This document shows, one piece after another, positions 54,404 through 63,569 of a stretch of DNA of 64,000 nt (the first letter of the stretch is position 1; the number at the start of each line of letters is the position of its first letter). Where the stretch lies: assembly GCF_024055605.1 (NCBI RefSeq), contig NZ_JAMXLX010000009.1, positions 1-64,000 on the forward strand, written 5' to 3'. Position numbers and translations under genes: made by a program. Under the pieces are notes generated by a model. The model was not told the DNA's origin. It saw only the letters and a list, made by a program, of their open reading frames with translations, and did no database searches. This DNA is from Ciceribacter sichuanensis. GTDB taxonomy: Bacteria; Pseudomonadota; Alphaproteobacteria; Rhizobiales; Rhizobiaceae.

Positions 54404-55437
54404 GAATTCAGCTCGATAACATCGTCAAGACCTTCGACACCTTCCGCGCCGTGCACGGTGTCTCGCTGGATATCGCCAGCGGCGAACTCGTGGCGTTGCT
54501 CGGTCCCTCCGGTTCCGGCAAGACCACGATCCTGCGCATGGTCGCGGGCCTCGAATTTGCCGATGGCGGCACCATCCATTTCGGCGATCAGGATGCGACG
54601 GGCATCCCGGTTCGCGACCGTGGCGTCGGCTTCGTTTTCCAGCACTACGCGCTCTTCCCGCATATGACGCTTGCCGAGAACATTGCGTTCGGCATGACGA
54701 CGGCGCGGGCGAAGAAGCGCAGCCGGCGGGAGATCGATGCCCGGGTCGAGGAACTCCTGGGACTGGTGCGGCTCAAGGGGTTGGGCGGCCGCTTTCCGAG
54801 CCAGATTTCCGGTGGCCAGCGTCAGCGCGTGGCGCTAGCCCGCGCGCTCGCCGTCGATCCGAAGGTGCTGCTGCTCGACGAGCCGTTCGGGGCGCTCGAT
54901 GCCAAGGTGCGCCGCGATCTCAGGAAATGGCTTCGTGAAATCCACGACCAGCTCGGTATCACCACCCTTTTCGTTACGCATGATCAGGAAGAGGCGCTCG
55001 ATCTTGCTGACCGGGTGGTCATCCTGAACGAAGGCCGGATCGTGCAGGAGGCAAGCCCGACGGATATCTGCCGAAGCCCGAATTCGGCATTCGTCATGCG
55101 GTTCCTCGGCGATACCAACGTGTTTACGGCAGAGGTCGCCGGCGGTGTGGTGCTGAAAGGCACGACTTCGCTGGAGGCCGCAGGCGTACCGGATGGTCCG
55201 GCGGAGGTGTTCTTCCGTCCCTCCGATGCCACCTGGTCTTCCTCTGAAACTGACGGCATTCCGGTCACCGTCAACCGGGTCATGGACAGGCCGGGCGAGC
55301 GCAATCTTCTCGTCAGCACGCCGACAGGCGAACACTTCGAAGTGCGCGTTCCCTCGATGACCGATGTCGCGCAGGGGCAAAACGGCTCGATCCGCATCGC
55401 CAATCACCGTGTTTTCCCGGTCGCCGTTCGCGGTTAG
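54400..55437 (+). CDS. cysA: Sulfate ABC transporter ATPase (CysA)
   Basis: This 345-aa ATPase starts at a GTG overlapping the cysW stop. Walker A is GPSGSGKT (residues 35-42), the signature is ISGGQRQRVALARA and Walker B is VLLLDEPFGALD. A C-terminal TOBE-like regulatory domain follows. It ends the operon and is convergent with the next unit. Confidence 0.92.
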   Translation: MRIQLDNIVKTFDTFRAVHGVSLDIASGELVALLGPSGSGKTTILRMVAGLEFADGGTIHFGDQDATGIPVRDRGVGFVFQHYALFPHMTLAENIAFGMTTARAKKRSRREIDARVEELLGLVRLKGLGGRFPSQISGGQRQRVALARALAVDPKVLLLDEPFGALDAKVRRDLRKWLREIHDQLGITTLFVTHDQEEALDLADRVVILNEGRIVQEASPTDICRSPNSAFVMRFLGDTNVFTAEVAGGVVLKGTTSLEAAGVPDGPAEVFFRPSDATWSSSETDGIPVTVNRVMDRPGERNLLVSTPTGEHFEVRVPSMTDVAQGQNGSIRIANHRVFPVAVRG

Positions 55438-55458
55438 GTCTGTTGGCCGAGCAGAAAT

Positions 55459-55478
55459 GACGCCCGGTTTCGGGCGTC
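55459..55478. terminator. Hairpin between convergent cysA and permease genes
   Basis: GACGCCCG / CGGGCGTC, an 8-bp perfect stem with a 4-nt loop, lies 21 nt after cysA and 18 nt from the next stop. No strong T-run follows, so it is a plausible but not a classic bidirectional terminator. Confidence 0.55.
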
Positions 55479-55496
55479 GCCGGAGCGTCAAGGCCA

Positions 55497-56279
55497 TCAG
55501 AAGCGGTGGATCCTGAGGCCGAGGAACTTCTCCGTCACCACCACGACGACCAGCGTCAGCACGACCGAGATTGTGGAGACCGCGGCTGCTTCCGGCGTGA
55601 AGTTGGTGCGCAGGTAGTCGTAAAGCTGGATCGGCAGCGTCGCCGTCCCGACGCTCTTCAGCATGAACGAGATGGTGAAGATGTCGAAGGAGATGATGAA
55701 GGCGAAGAGGCAGCCGCCGATGACGCCCGGCTTGATGAGCGGCAGCATGATGCGGCGGAAGCGGGTGAACGCTCCGGCGCCAAGGCTGCGGGCCGCCATG
55801 CTCCATGCCGTATCATAGCTTTCAAGCGATGTGGAAACGTTGATGAACACGAAGGGCAGGGTAATCAGCACGTGCCCGACGATCATGGCGAACATGGTCT
55901 GGGTTCCGATGCCGATCGTATAGACGAAGAACAGCAGTGCAATGGCGGTCAGCACTTCGGGAAGAAGCAGCGGCGCCATCATGGTAATCCGCACCACTTC
56001 CTTCAGCCGGCCGGCGAACTGCACGAAATAGATCGCCGCCATGGTGCCGATGACGCCGGAGATCACCGTCGACACGGCGGCTACCCACAGTGACGTCTTG
56101 ATCGCCCGGAGGAAGACCTCGTTATGGAAGAAGACGTTGTACCATTTCAGCGACAGGCCCTGCGGCGGAAAGGTGAGAAAGGCGCCGGCGTTGAACGAGG
56201 CGCCGACGACCACGAGGATCGGCGCCAGCAGGAAGACGTAGATGAACAGGCAATAGACGGTGAAGAAGCGCTTGGACAT
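55497..56279 (-). CDS. Spermidine/putrescine-type ABC transporter permease (PotC-like)
   Basis: This 260-aa permease has six hydrophobic segments and an EAA-like motif (AARSLGAGAFTRFRRIMLPLIKPGVIGG). It is the second membrane subunit after the PotB-like gene (1-nt gap). The family imports polyamines, but related systems carry other small organics, so the substrate cannot be named. Confidence 0.87.
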   Translation of the reverse strand: MSKRFFTVYCLFIYVFLLAPILVVVGASFNAGAFLTFPPQGLSLKWYNVFFHNEVFLRAIKTSLWVAAVSTVISGVIGTMAAIYFVQFAGRLKEVVRITMMAPLLLPEVLTAIALLFFVYTIGIGTQTMFAMIVGHVLITLPFVFINVSTSLESYDTAWSMAARSLGAGAFTRFRRIMLPLIKPGVIGGCLFAFIISFDIFTISFMLKSVGTATLPIQLYDYLRTNFTPEAAAVSTISVVLTLVVVVVTEKFLGLRIHRF

Positions 56280-56280
56280 G

Positions 56281-57141
56281 TCAGTTCGCCTTCCATTTCA
56301 TGCGGGTCGCCAGCGAGAAGGCAACGACGATCAGGCCGCCGGTGACGGCGAGGCCAAGGGCCAGTGCAGAGCCGAAGGGCCACTGGAAGGTGTCGACCAG
56401 CGCATCGACGACCGAGACCGCCATGGTCTTCACCTTGGAGCCGCCAATCAGGGAAGGCGTCACATAGGCTGACAGCGACAGGACGAAGGTCAGGATGCAG
56501 CCGGCCTGGATGCCGGGCATGGCGAGCGGAAGGACGATGCGCCGGAAGATGGTCGTCTTCGATGCGCCGAGCGAACGAGCGGCCGATTCCAGCGAGGGAT
56601 CGATGCCCTGGATGGCGTTCATGATCGGCAGGATCATGAAGGGCAGGAAGACGTGGGACAGCGCGATGACGATACCGAGCGTGTTGTACATCAGGCCGAC
56701 CGGGCGATCGACGATGCCGAGGTTCATCAGCGTACGGTTGATGACGCCGTTATTGCCGAGCAGGATTGTCCAGCCATAGCTGCGGATGACGATGCCGACC
56801 AGAAGTGGCGATAGCACGATGCCATAGGCGAGGCCGCGAAAACGCGAGGTGCCGCGGGCAAGCTGCCAGGCAACGGGGAAGCCGAGCACGAGACAGACGA
56901 TGGTGCAGATGAAGCCGATCATCAGCGTGTTCAGCGTCTGTCCGATGTAGAAGCTGTCGGACAGGAAGCGAATGTAGTTCGCCAGCGTATAGCCTTCGCC
57001 ATAGGGCGCACCCTGTCCCGGCGTGCGAAAGCTCATCACGACGATGGTGAGATAGGGCAGCACGATGAAGACGAAGAGCAGGATTGCGGCGGGTGCGATC
57101 AGGAGAAGCGGTGCGTGACGTCTGAAACCTGCCTCCGTCAT
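56281..57141 (-). CDS. Spermidine/putrescine-type ABC transporter permease (PotB-like)
   Basis: This 286-aa permease has an EAA motif (ESAARSLGASKTTIFRRIVLPLAMPGIQAG). It starts at 57141 (MTEAGFRRH) overlapping the ATPase stop by 4 nt; the upstream frame to 57162 is inside the ATPase gene. It forms the channel with the next permease. Confidence 0.87.
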   Translation of the reverse strand: MTEAGFRRHAPLLLIAPAAILLFVFIVLPYLTIVVMSFRTPGQGAPYGEGYTLANYIRFLSDSFYIGQTLNTLMIGFICTIVCLVLGFPVAWQLARGTSRFRGLAYGIVLSPLLVGIVIRSYGWTILLGNNGVINRTLMNLGIVDRPVGLMYNTLGIVIALSHVFLPFMILPIMNAIQGIDPSLESAARSLGASKTTIFRRIVLPLAMPGIQAGCILTFVLSLSAYVTPSLIGGSKVKTMAVSVVDALVDTFQWPFGSALALGLAVTGGLIVVAFSLATRMKWKAN

Positions 57142-58196
57142 GCGCCGGCCTCCAATACCCAATAGCGATCGGAGGGGACGGTCAGCTTCACCCGTTCGCC
57201 ATCGGCGAAACGGTGGCGCGGGAAGGTCTGCACGTCGATTTCGGTGCCGCCATCTAGCTTCAGGCGATAATCCATGAGGCTGCCGGAATAGTAGCTGGAC
57301 AGGACGGTCGCCGCAGTCCCTTCGCCCGACGTGGCGATCTCGATACCTTCTGGGCGGACTGCAAGGGTTATCGTCTCTCCCTGTTTCAACGCGCGGTCGC
57401 AGGCGATTTCGGCCGGGCCGAGCGCGCTCTTCACACCGTAGCGGCCATCGCCAGCAACCGTCTCGACCGTTGCTGGCAGGAGGTTGACCTGACCGACGAA
57501 TTTCGCCACCTCGGTGCTGGCGGGACGCTCATAGATATCCGAAGGGCTGCCGCACTGGGCGATCCGTCCGCCGAACATGACGACAACGCGGTCGGACATG
57601 GTCATCGCCTCGGCCTGATCGTGGGTGACGTAGACGGTGGTGATGCCGACGCGGCGCTGGATGTCGCGGATGAAGACGCGCATTTCCTCGCGCAGCTTGG
57701 CGTCGAGATTGGCGAGCGGTTCGTCGAGCAGCAGGATCTTCGGCTCGATGACCAGCGCGCGAGCAAGCGCCACACGCTGCTGCTGGCCGCCGGAAAGCTG
57801 GCGAGGATAGCGGTCGGCATGGCTCGACAGCTGCACCATGTCGAGCACCTTTGCGATGCGGTCGCGCATCTCGGCCTTCGGCACCTTGCGCATCTCCAGC
57901 CCGAAGGCGAGATTGCCGGCAACCGTCATGTGCGGAAACAGCGCGTAGTTCTGGAACACCATGCCGATATCGCGCTTTTCGGCGGGAACATGCACGACAT
58001 CCTTGCCGTCGAAGCGGATCGCGCCGCTTGAGACATCCTCGAAACCGGCGATCATCTTCAGCGTCGTGGTCTTGCCGCAACCGGATGGTCCCAGCAGCGA
58101 CACGAACTCGCCTTCGCCGATGCGGATGGAGATCCCGTCCACGGCGCGTGAGCTGCCGTAGTCCTTGGTCAGCCGCTCGATGCTAACCTCTGTCAT
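57138..58196 (-). CDS. Spermidine/putrescine-type ABC transporter ATPase (PotA-like)
   Basis: This 352-aa ATPase has Walker A GPSGCGKT (residues 36-43), signature LSGGQQQRVALARA, Walker B ILLLDEPLANLD and a C-terminal TOBE region. The start at 58196 fits the family N terminus. It lies 141 nt after the binding protein, with a terminator-like hairpin between. Confidence 0.89.
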   Translation of the reverse strand: MTEVSIERLTKDYGSSRAVDGISIRIGEGEFVSLLGPSGCGKTTTLKMIAGFEDVSSGAIRFDGKDVVHVPAEKRDIGMVFQNYALFPHMTVAGNLAFGLEMRKVPKAEMRDRIAKVLDMVQLSSHADRYPRQLSGGQQQRVALARALVIEPKILLLDEPLANLDAKLREEMRVFIRDIQRRVGITTVYVTHDQAEAMTMSDRVVVMFGGRIAQCGSPSDIYERPASTEVAKFVGQVNLLPATVETVAGDGRYGVKSALGPAEIACDRALKQGETITLAVRPEGIEIATSGEGTAATVLSSYYSGSLMDYRLKLDGGTEIDVQTFPRHRFADGERVKLTVPSDRYWVLEAGA

Positions 58197-58257
58197 GGTG
58201 TTCAACTTTCCCTGTGGCCCACGAGAAAAAGCGCAGGCATGCCTCGATGTCGAAAAT

Positions 58258-58286
58258 CCAGGCCGGCGGAGGGATTGCCGGCCTGG
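58258..58286 (-). terminator. Hairpin between binding protein and transporter genes
   Basis: CCAGGCCGGC / GCCGGCCTGG is a 10-bp perfect stem with a 9-nt loop. On the minus strand it is followed by ATTTTCG. It lies about 50 nt after the binding protein stop and would reduce read-through to the ATPase and permease genes, as in the sulfate operon. Confidence 0.7.
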
Positions 58287-58337
58287 CATGCATGGGGACG
58301 GGGATACGCTGCCGTACCACCCGCCCTTCCGGCAAGA

Positions 58338-59375
58338 TTACTTGACGGTCTTTGCCCAGGTCTCGGCGAATTCGGCCTGCTTGCCGTTCATGAATTCCCA
58401 GTCCCAGGTCAGGATATTGTCCATCTGGGCGCCCGAGATCGGAACGTCGGCCTTCAGGTCATCGGGAACCACGACCTTGGCATTGGTCGGCGAGACGAAG
58501 AATTCCTTCATCAGCAGCGTCTGGGCTTCCGGCGACAGCATGAAGTTCGCGTATTCGTAGGCGAGTTCCTTCTCCGGCGCGTTGACGAGGATGTTGAGCG
58601 TCTGGTCGAACATCAGCATGCCTTCCTCCGGCACGACGATATCGATCGGCAGACCCTGCTTGCGCAGGCGAGCAACTTCGCCGAAGTCGAAGGGGGCGAC
58701 GACGAATTCACCGGCGGCGATGCCGGTGGAGAGGTTGAAGTCCGCCTGGATCACGGGGCCGAGGTTTTCGAGCGCCTTGAAGCCTGCGTCGACGTCATAC
58801 TGGTCCTTGCCGAAGATCTTGGAGAAGAGCATCAGCTCCATCTTGCCGGCGGTATTGGCGAAGTTGTAGAGGCCGATGCGACCCTTGAATTCCGGGTTGT
58901 TCCACAGATCCTTCCAGCCCTTCGGCGGCGTCGATACGAGGTCCGTGCGGTAGGCAAGGCCGATCGGCGACACCATGGCGACTGCGCCCCAGCCGTCGGT
59001 CTTCTTGGCGAGCGGATAGAGGTCGGCGTAGTTCGGCAGCTTGGTGAGATCGAGCTTTTCGAAGAAGCCCTCCTTGCGCAGGCTGTTGGCGAAGGCCTCA
59101 TTGGTCATCAGGAACGAATAGGGCGGCTTGTCGACGCCGGCGGCGCGCAGGTTGGCGCTCCAGACGCGGCCATTGCCGGCGTCGAGCGTTACCGCGGCTC
59201 CGCTCTTGGCCGTGAAGGCCGGGGCGAGCGTTGTGCGCCAGAACTGTTCCCAGGCGCCGCCCAGCGTCGGCACCACCAGGGTCTTTTCCTGAGCGCGCGC
59301 CGGCAGGCCGAACATGGCGGCGGCGGAAAGTCCCGCCATCGCCGAAAGCGTCTGGCGTCTCGTCAAATTCGTCAT
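58338..59375 (-). CDS. Periplasmic binding protein of spermidine/putrescine-type transporter (PotD-like)
   Basis: This 345-aa protein has a Tat-like signal (NLTRRQTLSAMAG) ending near residue 28 (ARAQE) and a PotD/SBP fold (LVVPTLGGAWEQFWRTTLAPAF, GWKDLWNNPEFKGRIG). It probably serves the PotABC-like proteins downstream. The gap to the dioxygenase gene upstream is 66 nt, so they may be one transcript. The ligand may be a nucleoside or amine derivative in view of the neighbouring genes, but that is inference. Confidence 0.87.
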   Translation of the reverse strand: MTNLTRRQTLSAMAGLSAAAMFGLPARAQEKTLVVPTLGGAWEQFWRTTLAPAFTAKSGAAVTLDAGNGRVWSANLRAAGVDKPPYSFLMTNEAFANSLRKEGFFEKLDLTKLPNYADLYPLAKKTDGWGAVAMVSPIGLAYRTDLVSTPPKGWKDLWNNPEFKGRIGLYNFANTAGKMELMLFSKIFGKDQYDVDAGFKALENLGPVIQADFNLSTGIAAGEFVVAPFDFGEVARLRKQGLPIDIVVPEEGMLMFDQTLNILVNAPEKELAYEYANFMLSPEAQTLLMKEFFVSPTNAKVVVPDDLKADVPISGAQMDNILTWDWEFMNGKQAEFAETWAKTVK

Positions 59376-59441
59376 TTCAGTTCCCCTTGTTGTTCAAATC
59401 GTTCAGTGCATGCGTATGCGGGTCTTGTGTTGCTCTTTCCG

Positions 59442-60410
59442 TCAGGACTTCGAGAAGGCCTGGCTGGTCTTCAGCGCGATGTATTCGCCGTAGGTGATCG
59501 GCTGGTATTTCGCGGCCTTGCCGTCCCGGGTGAACGGCTCGAGGCATTCGATCACGGTTCCGGCGTTCGGGTTCAGGAAAAAGGGAATGGACTGGCGCCG
59601 TGCGCTGCCCTTGCGGTCGCCGGGCGGGTTTGCCACCCGATGCGGCGTCGAGACCCATTCGTCATTCGTCCAGCGCATGAAGGCGTCGCCGATGTTGACC
59701 ACATAGGCGCCTTCGATATTGGGTGCATCCAGCCACGCTCCGTCGCGGCGCTGGACCTGAAGTCCGCCGGGGGACGCTTCCGAGCGCAGGATAGTCATGA
59801 AGCCGTAATCCGTATGCATGCCGGCGCGCATCTGGCCGGGCAGGGGCGTTTCTTCCTGCTCCGGATAGTTGATGACCCGAAGTGCCGAGAGGTGATCGAC
59901 GAACGAAGGCTCGAAGTATTCGGCCGGCAGGCCGATTGCCGCGCAGAATGCCCGGCGGAGATGAAATGCCAGCCGTTCCATTTCGCCGAAATAGTCGATG
60001 AAGGCCTGCCGAAGCCCGGCCGGCTGGTCGGGCCAAGCGCCACCCTTGAGACGGGGGCCGAAGTTCAGGCTTTCCTTGTAGTCGCCGGGGGTCTTGATGC
60101 CGAGCGTTGCGGCAAGCGCCTCGTCCGCGATGGGCGAGAATGCGACGCCGCCGTCGAGATCCGTGGTCCGGCCCTGTGTCACTTTCCATTCCTGCGGGAA
60201 ATCGAAGAACGAACGGGCGAGATCGTAGAGCCGCTTTGTGATTTCCGGTGAGACGCCATGGCCGGTGACGAGGAAGAAGCCGGTGTCGCGAGCCGCCGTT
60301 TCGAGCTGGCAAACCACCTCGGAAGCGCCTTCGGCTCTCGCGATGAACGGAGCGACATCGATGACCGGAATGGTCTGTTCAGAGACCTGTGGCGTTGTCT
60401 CACGCTGCAT
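59442..60410 (-). CDS. 2-Oxoglutarate/Fe(II)-dependent dioxygenase (isopenicillin N synthase family)
   Basis: This 322-aa enzyme has N-terminal DIOX_N and C-terminal 2OG-Fe(II) oxygenase domains. The iron ligands are H199, D201 (MHTDYG) and H257 (TPHRV), and R272-x-S274 fits the 2-oxoglutarate-binding RxS. The start at 60410 has GAGGGA upstream. This family includes fungal thymine 7-hydroxylase and many unknown bacterial members. It is divergent from the pseudouridine-type kinase gene and heads the transporter unit, suggesting it oxidises the imported compound. No substrate is visible. Confidence 0.88.
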   Translation of the reverse strand: MQRETTPQVSEQTIPVIDVAPFIARAEGASEVVCQLETAARDTGFFLVTGHGVSPEITKRLYDLARSFFDFPQEWKVTQGRTTDLDGGVAFSPIADEALAATLGIKTPGDYKESLNFGPRLKGGAWPDQPAGLRQAFIDYFGEMERLAFHLRRAFCAAIGLPAEYFEPSFVDHLSALRVINYPEQEETPLPGQMRAGMHTDYGFMTILRSEASPGGLQVQRRDGAWLDAPNIEGAYVVNIGDAFMRWTNDEWVSTPHRVANPPGDRKGSARRQSIPFFLNPNAGTVIECLEPFTRDGKAAKYQPITYGEYIALKTSQAFSKS

Positions 60411-60462
60411 GACGACGATTTCCCTCTGGCATGGAGCGATCTTGATCGTTGCTCCTTTTGTA

Positions 60463-60488
60463 AACAGATGTTGACAAAAACATCTGTT
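60463..60488. promoter_or_regulatory. Perfect 10-bp inverted repeat over a promoter, candidate operator
   Basis: AACAGATGTT (60463-60472) and AACATCTGTT (60479-60488) form a perfect inverted repeat with a 6-nt spacer. A TTGACA (60471-60476) lies within it. A CATAT-type -10 falls about 18 nt further on, in front of the kinase gene at 60541. The site lies between the divergent dioxygenase and kinase genes and so could control both. Confidence 0.65.
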
Positions 60489-60540
60489 GTTGTCCATATC
60501 CCGATAGCAGCAATTTTTCGAAAAACGCGGTCGGGCAAGG

Positions 60541-61659
60541 ATGGAAGAACTCGGAGAGCAGGAACGCGCGGTTCTGGAGCTGGTGAAGGCCAATCCCTTT
60601 GCCGGGCAGCAGGAGATCGCCACCATGATGGGGCTGGCGCGCTCCACCGTTGCCGCACATATCGTCCAGCTCATTCAGAAGGGCTACATTCTCGGTCGCG
60701 GCTATGTGCTGCCGGCTGTCCGGCGTGTTGCCTGCCTTGGCGGTGCCGTCTTCGACCGCAAGTATCGCGCACTCGATCCGCTGGTGGAGGATACCTCCAA
60801 TCCCGTTCAGGGATCGCGCACCAGCGGTGGCGTCGCCCGCAACGTGACGGAAAACCTTGCCCTGCTCGGCACGGAAACGAGCTTCATCTCGATCATCGGC
60901 AATGACGAGCCGGGCCGGGAGATTCTCGGCCATCTGCGCGAGCGTGGCGTCGATGTCAGCCAGGTGCAGATCAGTGACAAGGGCCGCACCGCCGAATACG
61001 TGGCGCTGCTGGAATCGACCGGCGCTTTGCGCTTCGGTCTTGCAGACATGGCCATCTTCGAGGAGTTCCAGCCGGCTGTGCTTGACCGCGTCTGGTCGCA
61101 TATCGGCTCGGCCACCTGGATTTTCGCAGACTGCAACCTTCCGGCCGAAACCCTCGAAGCGCTGATCGTGCGCAAGCGCGGTTCGCGCGCCAGGCTCGCG
61201 ATCGATGCCGTTTCGACACCGAAGGTCGCCCGGCTGCCGAAGGACCTTTCCGGCGTCGATATCATCTTCATGAACATCGGCGAAGCCTACGCCTTCCTCG
61301 GACGGCATCTGCCGGCATCCGGCGTTTCGCTGGACGAGGCGCGCGACGCCGCGCGGGCGCTTCAGGCTGCGGGCGCCACGGAAGCCGTGGTCACGCTCGG
61401 TTCCACTGGTGTTGCCGTTGCCGCGCAGGACGGGATTGCGAGCTTCGCAGCCGTGCCGGCCCGACCGGTCGACATGACCGGCGCCGGCGACGCGATGATC
61501 GCGGCGACGCTCAACCGGATCATTTCCGGCGACGATATCGTCCGCGCGGCCCGCATCGGCAGCCTCATGGGCACGCTTACCACCGAATGCACCACCAGCG
61601 TTCATCCAGCACTTTCGGCGCATTTCATCGAGGCGAACCTTCATCGCCTCGAAGACTGA
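60541..61659 (+). CDS. psuK: PfkB-family kinase with N-terminal winged helix, probable pseudouridine kinase
   Basis: This 372-aa protein has an N-terminal winged helix (residues about 5-58: VLELVKANPFAGQQEIATMMG, STVAAHIVQLIQKGYI) and a PfkB kinase with GGVARNVTENLALLG and the active-site D317 in TGAGDA. E. coli PsuK has no such helix. Phosphorylating pseudouridine to the 5'-phosphate is inferred from the glycosidase gene 33 nt downstream. The N-terminal domain may bind the operator in front of the gene, so the enzyme could also be its own regulator. The start is the ATG at 60541. Confidence 0.83.
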   Translation: MEELGEQERAVLELVKANPFAGQQEIATMMGLARSTVAAHIVQLIQKGYILGRGYVLPAVRRVACLGGAVFDRKYRALDPLVEDTSNPVQGSRTSGGVARNVTENLALLGTETSFISIIGNDEPGREILGHLRERGVDVSQVQISDKGRTAEYVALLESTGALRFGLADMAIFEEFQPAVLDRVWSHIGSATWIFADCNLPAETLEALIVRKRGSRARLAIDAVSTPKVARLPKDLSGVDIIFMNIGEAYAFLGRHLPASGVSLDEARDAARALQAAGATEAVVTLGSTGVAVAAQDGIASFAAVPARPVDMTGAGDAMIAATLNRIISGDDIVRAARIGSLMGTLTTECTTSVHPALSAHFIEANLHRLED

Positions 61660-61692
61660 CGCGCCTGCATACTGAAAGGAACATCTGAAATC

Positions 61693-62634
61693 ATGCCTCT
61701 CCTGAAACCCGAAATGAGTGCCGAAGTTGCCGCAGCGCTTGCTGATGGCCGGCCCGTCGTGGCGCTCGAATCGACCATCATCACCCATGGCATGCCCTAT
61801 CCGGCCAATCTGGAGACCGCGATTGCGGTGGAAGACACCATCCGGGCGAACGGCGCGGTACCTGCGACCATCGCCGTGATCGGCGGCAAGCTGCATGCTG
61901 GCCTCGATCGCGACACGCTTGCCGCGCTTGCCGCTGACAAGAGCGCGGTCAAGGCTTCCGGCCGCGACCTTGCCTCGGTCATGACGCGTGGCGGCACGGC
62001 CGGCACGACGGTTTCGGCCACCATGCGCATTGCCGAGCTTGCCGGCATTCCGGTTTTTGCGACCGGCGGCGTTGGCGGCGTGCATCGCGGCGCCGAGGAG
62101 AGCTTCGATATCTCTGCCGACTTGACCGAACTCGGCAGGACCGGCACGGCCGTCGTCTGCGCTGGCGTAAAGTCGATCCTCGATATCCCGAAGACGCTCG
62201 AGTTTCTCGAGACGCAGCGGGTTCCGGTCATCGCCTATGGCACGGATGCCTTCCCCGCCTTCTTCACTCGCGATAGCGGAGAAAAGGCCGATCATCGCCT
62301 CGACAGCGCCGAGGAGATCGCCAGGGCCATCATCAGCCATCACGCGCTCGGTTCGGGAACGGGTCTGCTCATCGCCAATCCCATTCCGGAAGAGGCGGCA
62401 CTCGACCCAGCCTTCATCAATGCGACGATTGCCGATGCTTTGGCAGAAGCCGAGGAGCGCGGCGTGACCCGCAAGGACGTGACGCCCTTCCTGCTCGCCC
62501 GGATCAACGAACTGTCCGAGGGCCGCAGCCTCAAGGCAAATATCGCGCTGGTGATGAACAATGCCGCGCTTGCCGCGAAGATCGCCGTCGCGATCAGAGC
62601 GTTGGCCCCAAGTGTGTTGGCCAGCGGTCGCTAG
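61693..62634 (+). CDS. psuG: Pseudouridine-5'-phosphate glycosidase
   Basis: This 313-aa protein matches PsuG from end to end. It has an ALESTIITHGMPYP N terminus, the VIGGKLHAGL segment, catalytic Lys K160 in CAGVKSILDIPKTLE, and the C-terminal ANPIPEEAAL. It reversibly breaks the C-C glycosidic bond of pseudouridine 5'-phosphate to give uracil and ribose 5-phosphate. It follows the kinase by 33 nt. Uracil can then enter pyrimidine salvage or degradation. Confidence 0.93.
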   Translation: MPLLKPEMSAEVAAALADGRPVVALESTIITHGMPYPANLETAIAVEDTIRANGAVPATIAVIGGKLHAGLDRDTLAALAADKSAVKASGRDLASVMTRGGTAGTTVSATMRIAELAGIPVFATGGVGGVHRGAEESFDISADLTELGRTGTAVVCAGVKSILDIPKTLEFLETQRVPVIAYGTDAFPAFFTRDSGEKADHRLDSAEEIARAIISHHALGSGTGLLIANPIPEEAALDPAFINATIADALAEAEERGVTRKDVTPFLLARINELSEGRSLKANIALVMNNAALAAKIAVAIRALAPSVLASGR

Positions 62635-62658
62635 AGATTTCACGAAAGGAACGCCCCC

Positions 62659-63483
62659 ATGAGCGACATGCCTGTTTTCGAGACCATTCTTTTCGAGAAG
62701 GACGCGACCGACAAGTTCGCGACCATTACCCTCAACCGTCCTGACAAGCTGAATGCGATGAACAAGACGGCGATCCGCGAGATCGACGCTGCCGTGGCTG
62801 CGGCCGTCGCGGATCCGGATATCAATGCGCTGGTCATCACCGGCGCCGGCCGGGCGTTTTCCGCCGGCTATGATCTGCAGGGCGCCGACTACGACGTCGA
62901 TATCGAGGACTGGCATGCCGATATGGGTGAGAACACCCAGGCGCTGCTGAACATCTGGAAGGCGCCGATCCCGGTCATCGCTTCCGTCAACGGTTACGCG
63001 CTTGCCGGCGCTCTCGAACTGATGATGGCTTGCGACCTTGCGATCGCCGCCGACACCGCCAAGTTCGGTGAGCCGGAAGTGCGGCACAATTCCGGTCCGC
63101 CGTCGCTGTTCATGCCCTGGCTGCTCGCCACCCGCGATGTTCGCTGGCTGATGTATACCGGCGATGTCGTGGATGCCGAGGAAGCATTGCGCATGCATCT
63201 CGTCAACAAGGTCGTGCCCGCCGCCGAACTCAAGCAGAAGACCGAAAACCTCGCCCGTAAACTGGCGCGCATGCCGGTTCCGGCGATCAAATACGCCAAG
63301 GCTTCGATCAACAACCAACAGATCGCCGCCGGCCTGATGACCTCGATGGACTATAACGTGCATGCGATCGCCGCACTTCACGTCAGCCGCAAGGGCCAGG
63401 AGTGGATGGCCAATCTCGGCAGGATGTCCCTGAAGGAATATCTCGAGGTGCGTGACGCGCCGTTCAAGGGGCTTGACGACTGA
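62659..63483 (+). CDS. Enoyl-CoA hydratase/isomerase family protein
   Basis: This 274-aa crotonase-fold protein has the oxyanion-hole region (GAGRAFSAGYDL) and the AGALELMMACDLAIAAD segment, with Glu in GEPEVRHNSGP. It starts 24 nt after psuG with AAGGAA upstream of the ATG and is probably in the same transcript. A crotonase beside pseudouridine-degradation genes is unexpected; the CoA substrate is not apparent. It could be a separate beta-oxidation-type gene placed here. Confidence 0.83.
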   Translation: MSDMPVFETILFEKDATDKFATITLNRPDKLNAMNKTAIREIDAAVAAAVADPDINALVITGAGRAFSAGYDLQGADYDVDIEDWHADMGENTQALLNIWKAPIPVIASVNGYALAGALELMMACDLAIAADTAKFGEPEVRHNSGPPSLFMPWLLATRDVRWLMYTGDVVDAEEALRMHLVNKVVPAAELKQKTENLARKLARMPVPAIKYAKASINNQQIAAGLMTSMDYNVHAIAALHVSRKGQEWMANLGRMSLKEYLEVRDAPFKGLDD

Positions 63484-63490
63484 GCTTCCC

Positions 63491-63517
63491 CCGGCCTTCT
63501 CATCCCCCGAAGGCCGG
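63491..63517 (+). terminator. Terminator after the enoyl-CoA hydratase gene
   Basis: A 9-bp perfect stem CCGGCCTTC / GAAGGCCGG with a 9-nt loop is followed by TCTTT. A second weaker stem GCGGTG / CACCGC spans 63526-63552. It ends the psu transcript before the convergent nucleoside hydrolase. Confidence 0.75.
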
Positions 63518-63569
63518 TCTTTGGGGCGGTGTCCGGTAGCTTTCGGCACCGCTCCCTCTTTCCTTCGGT

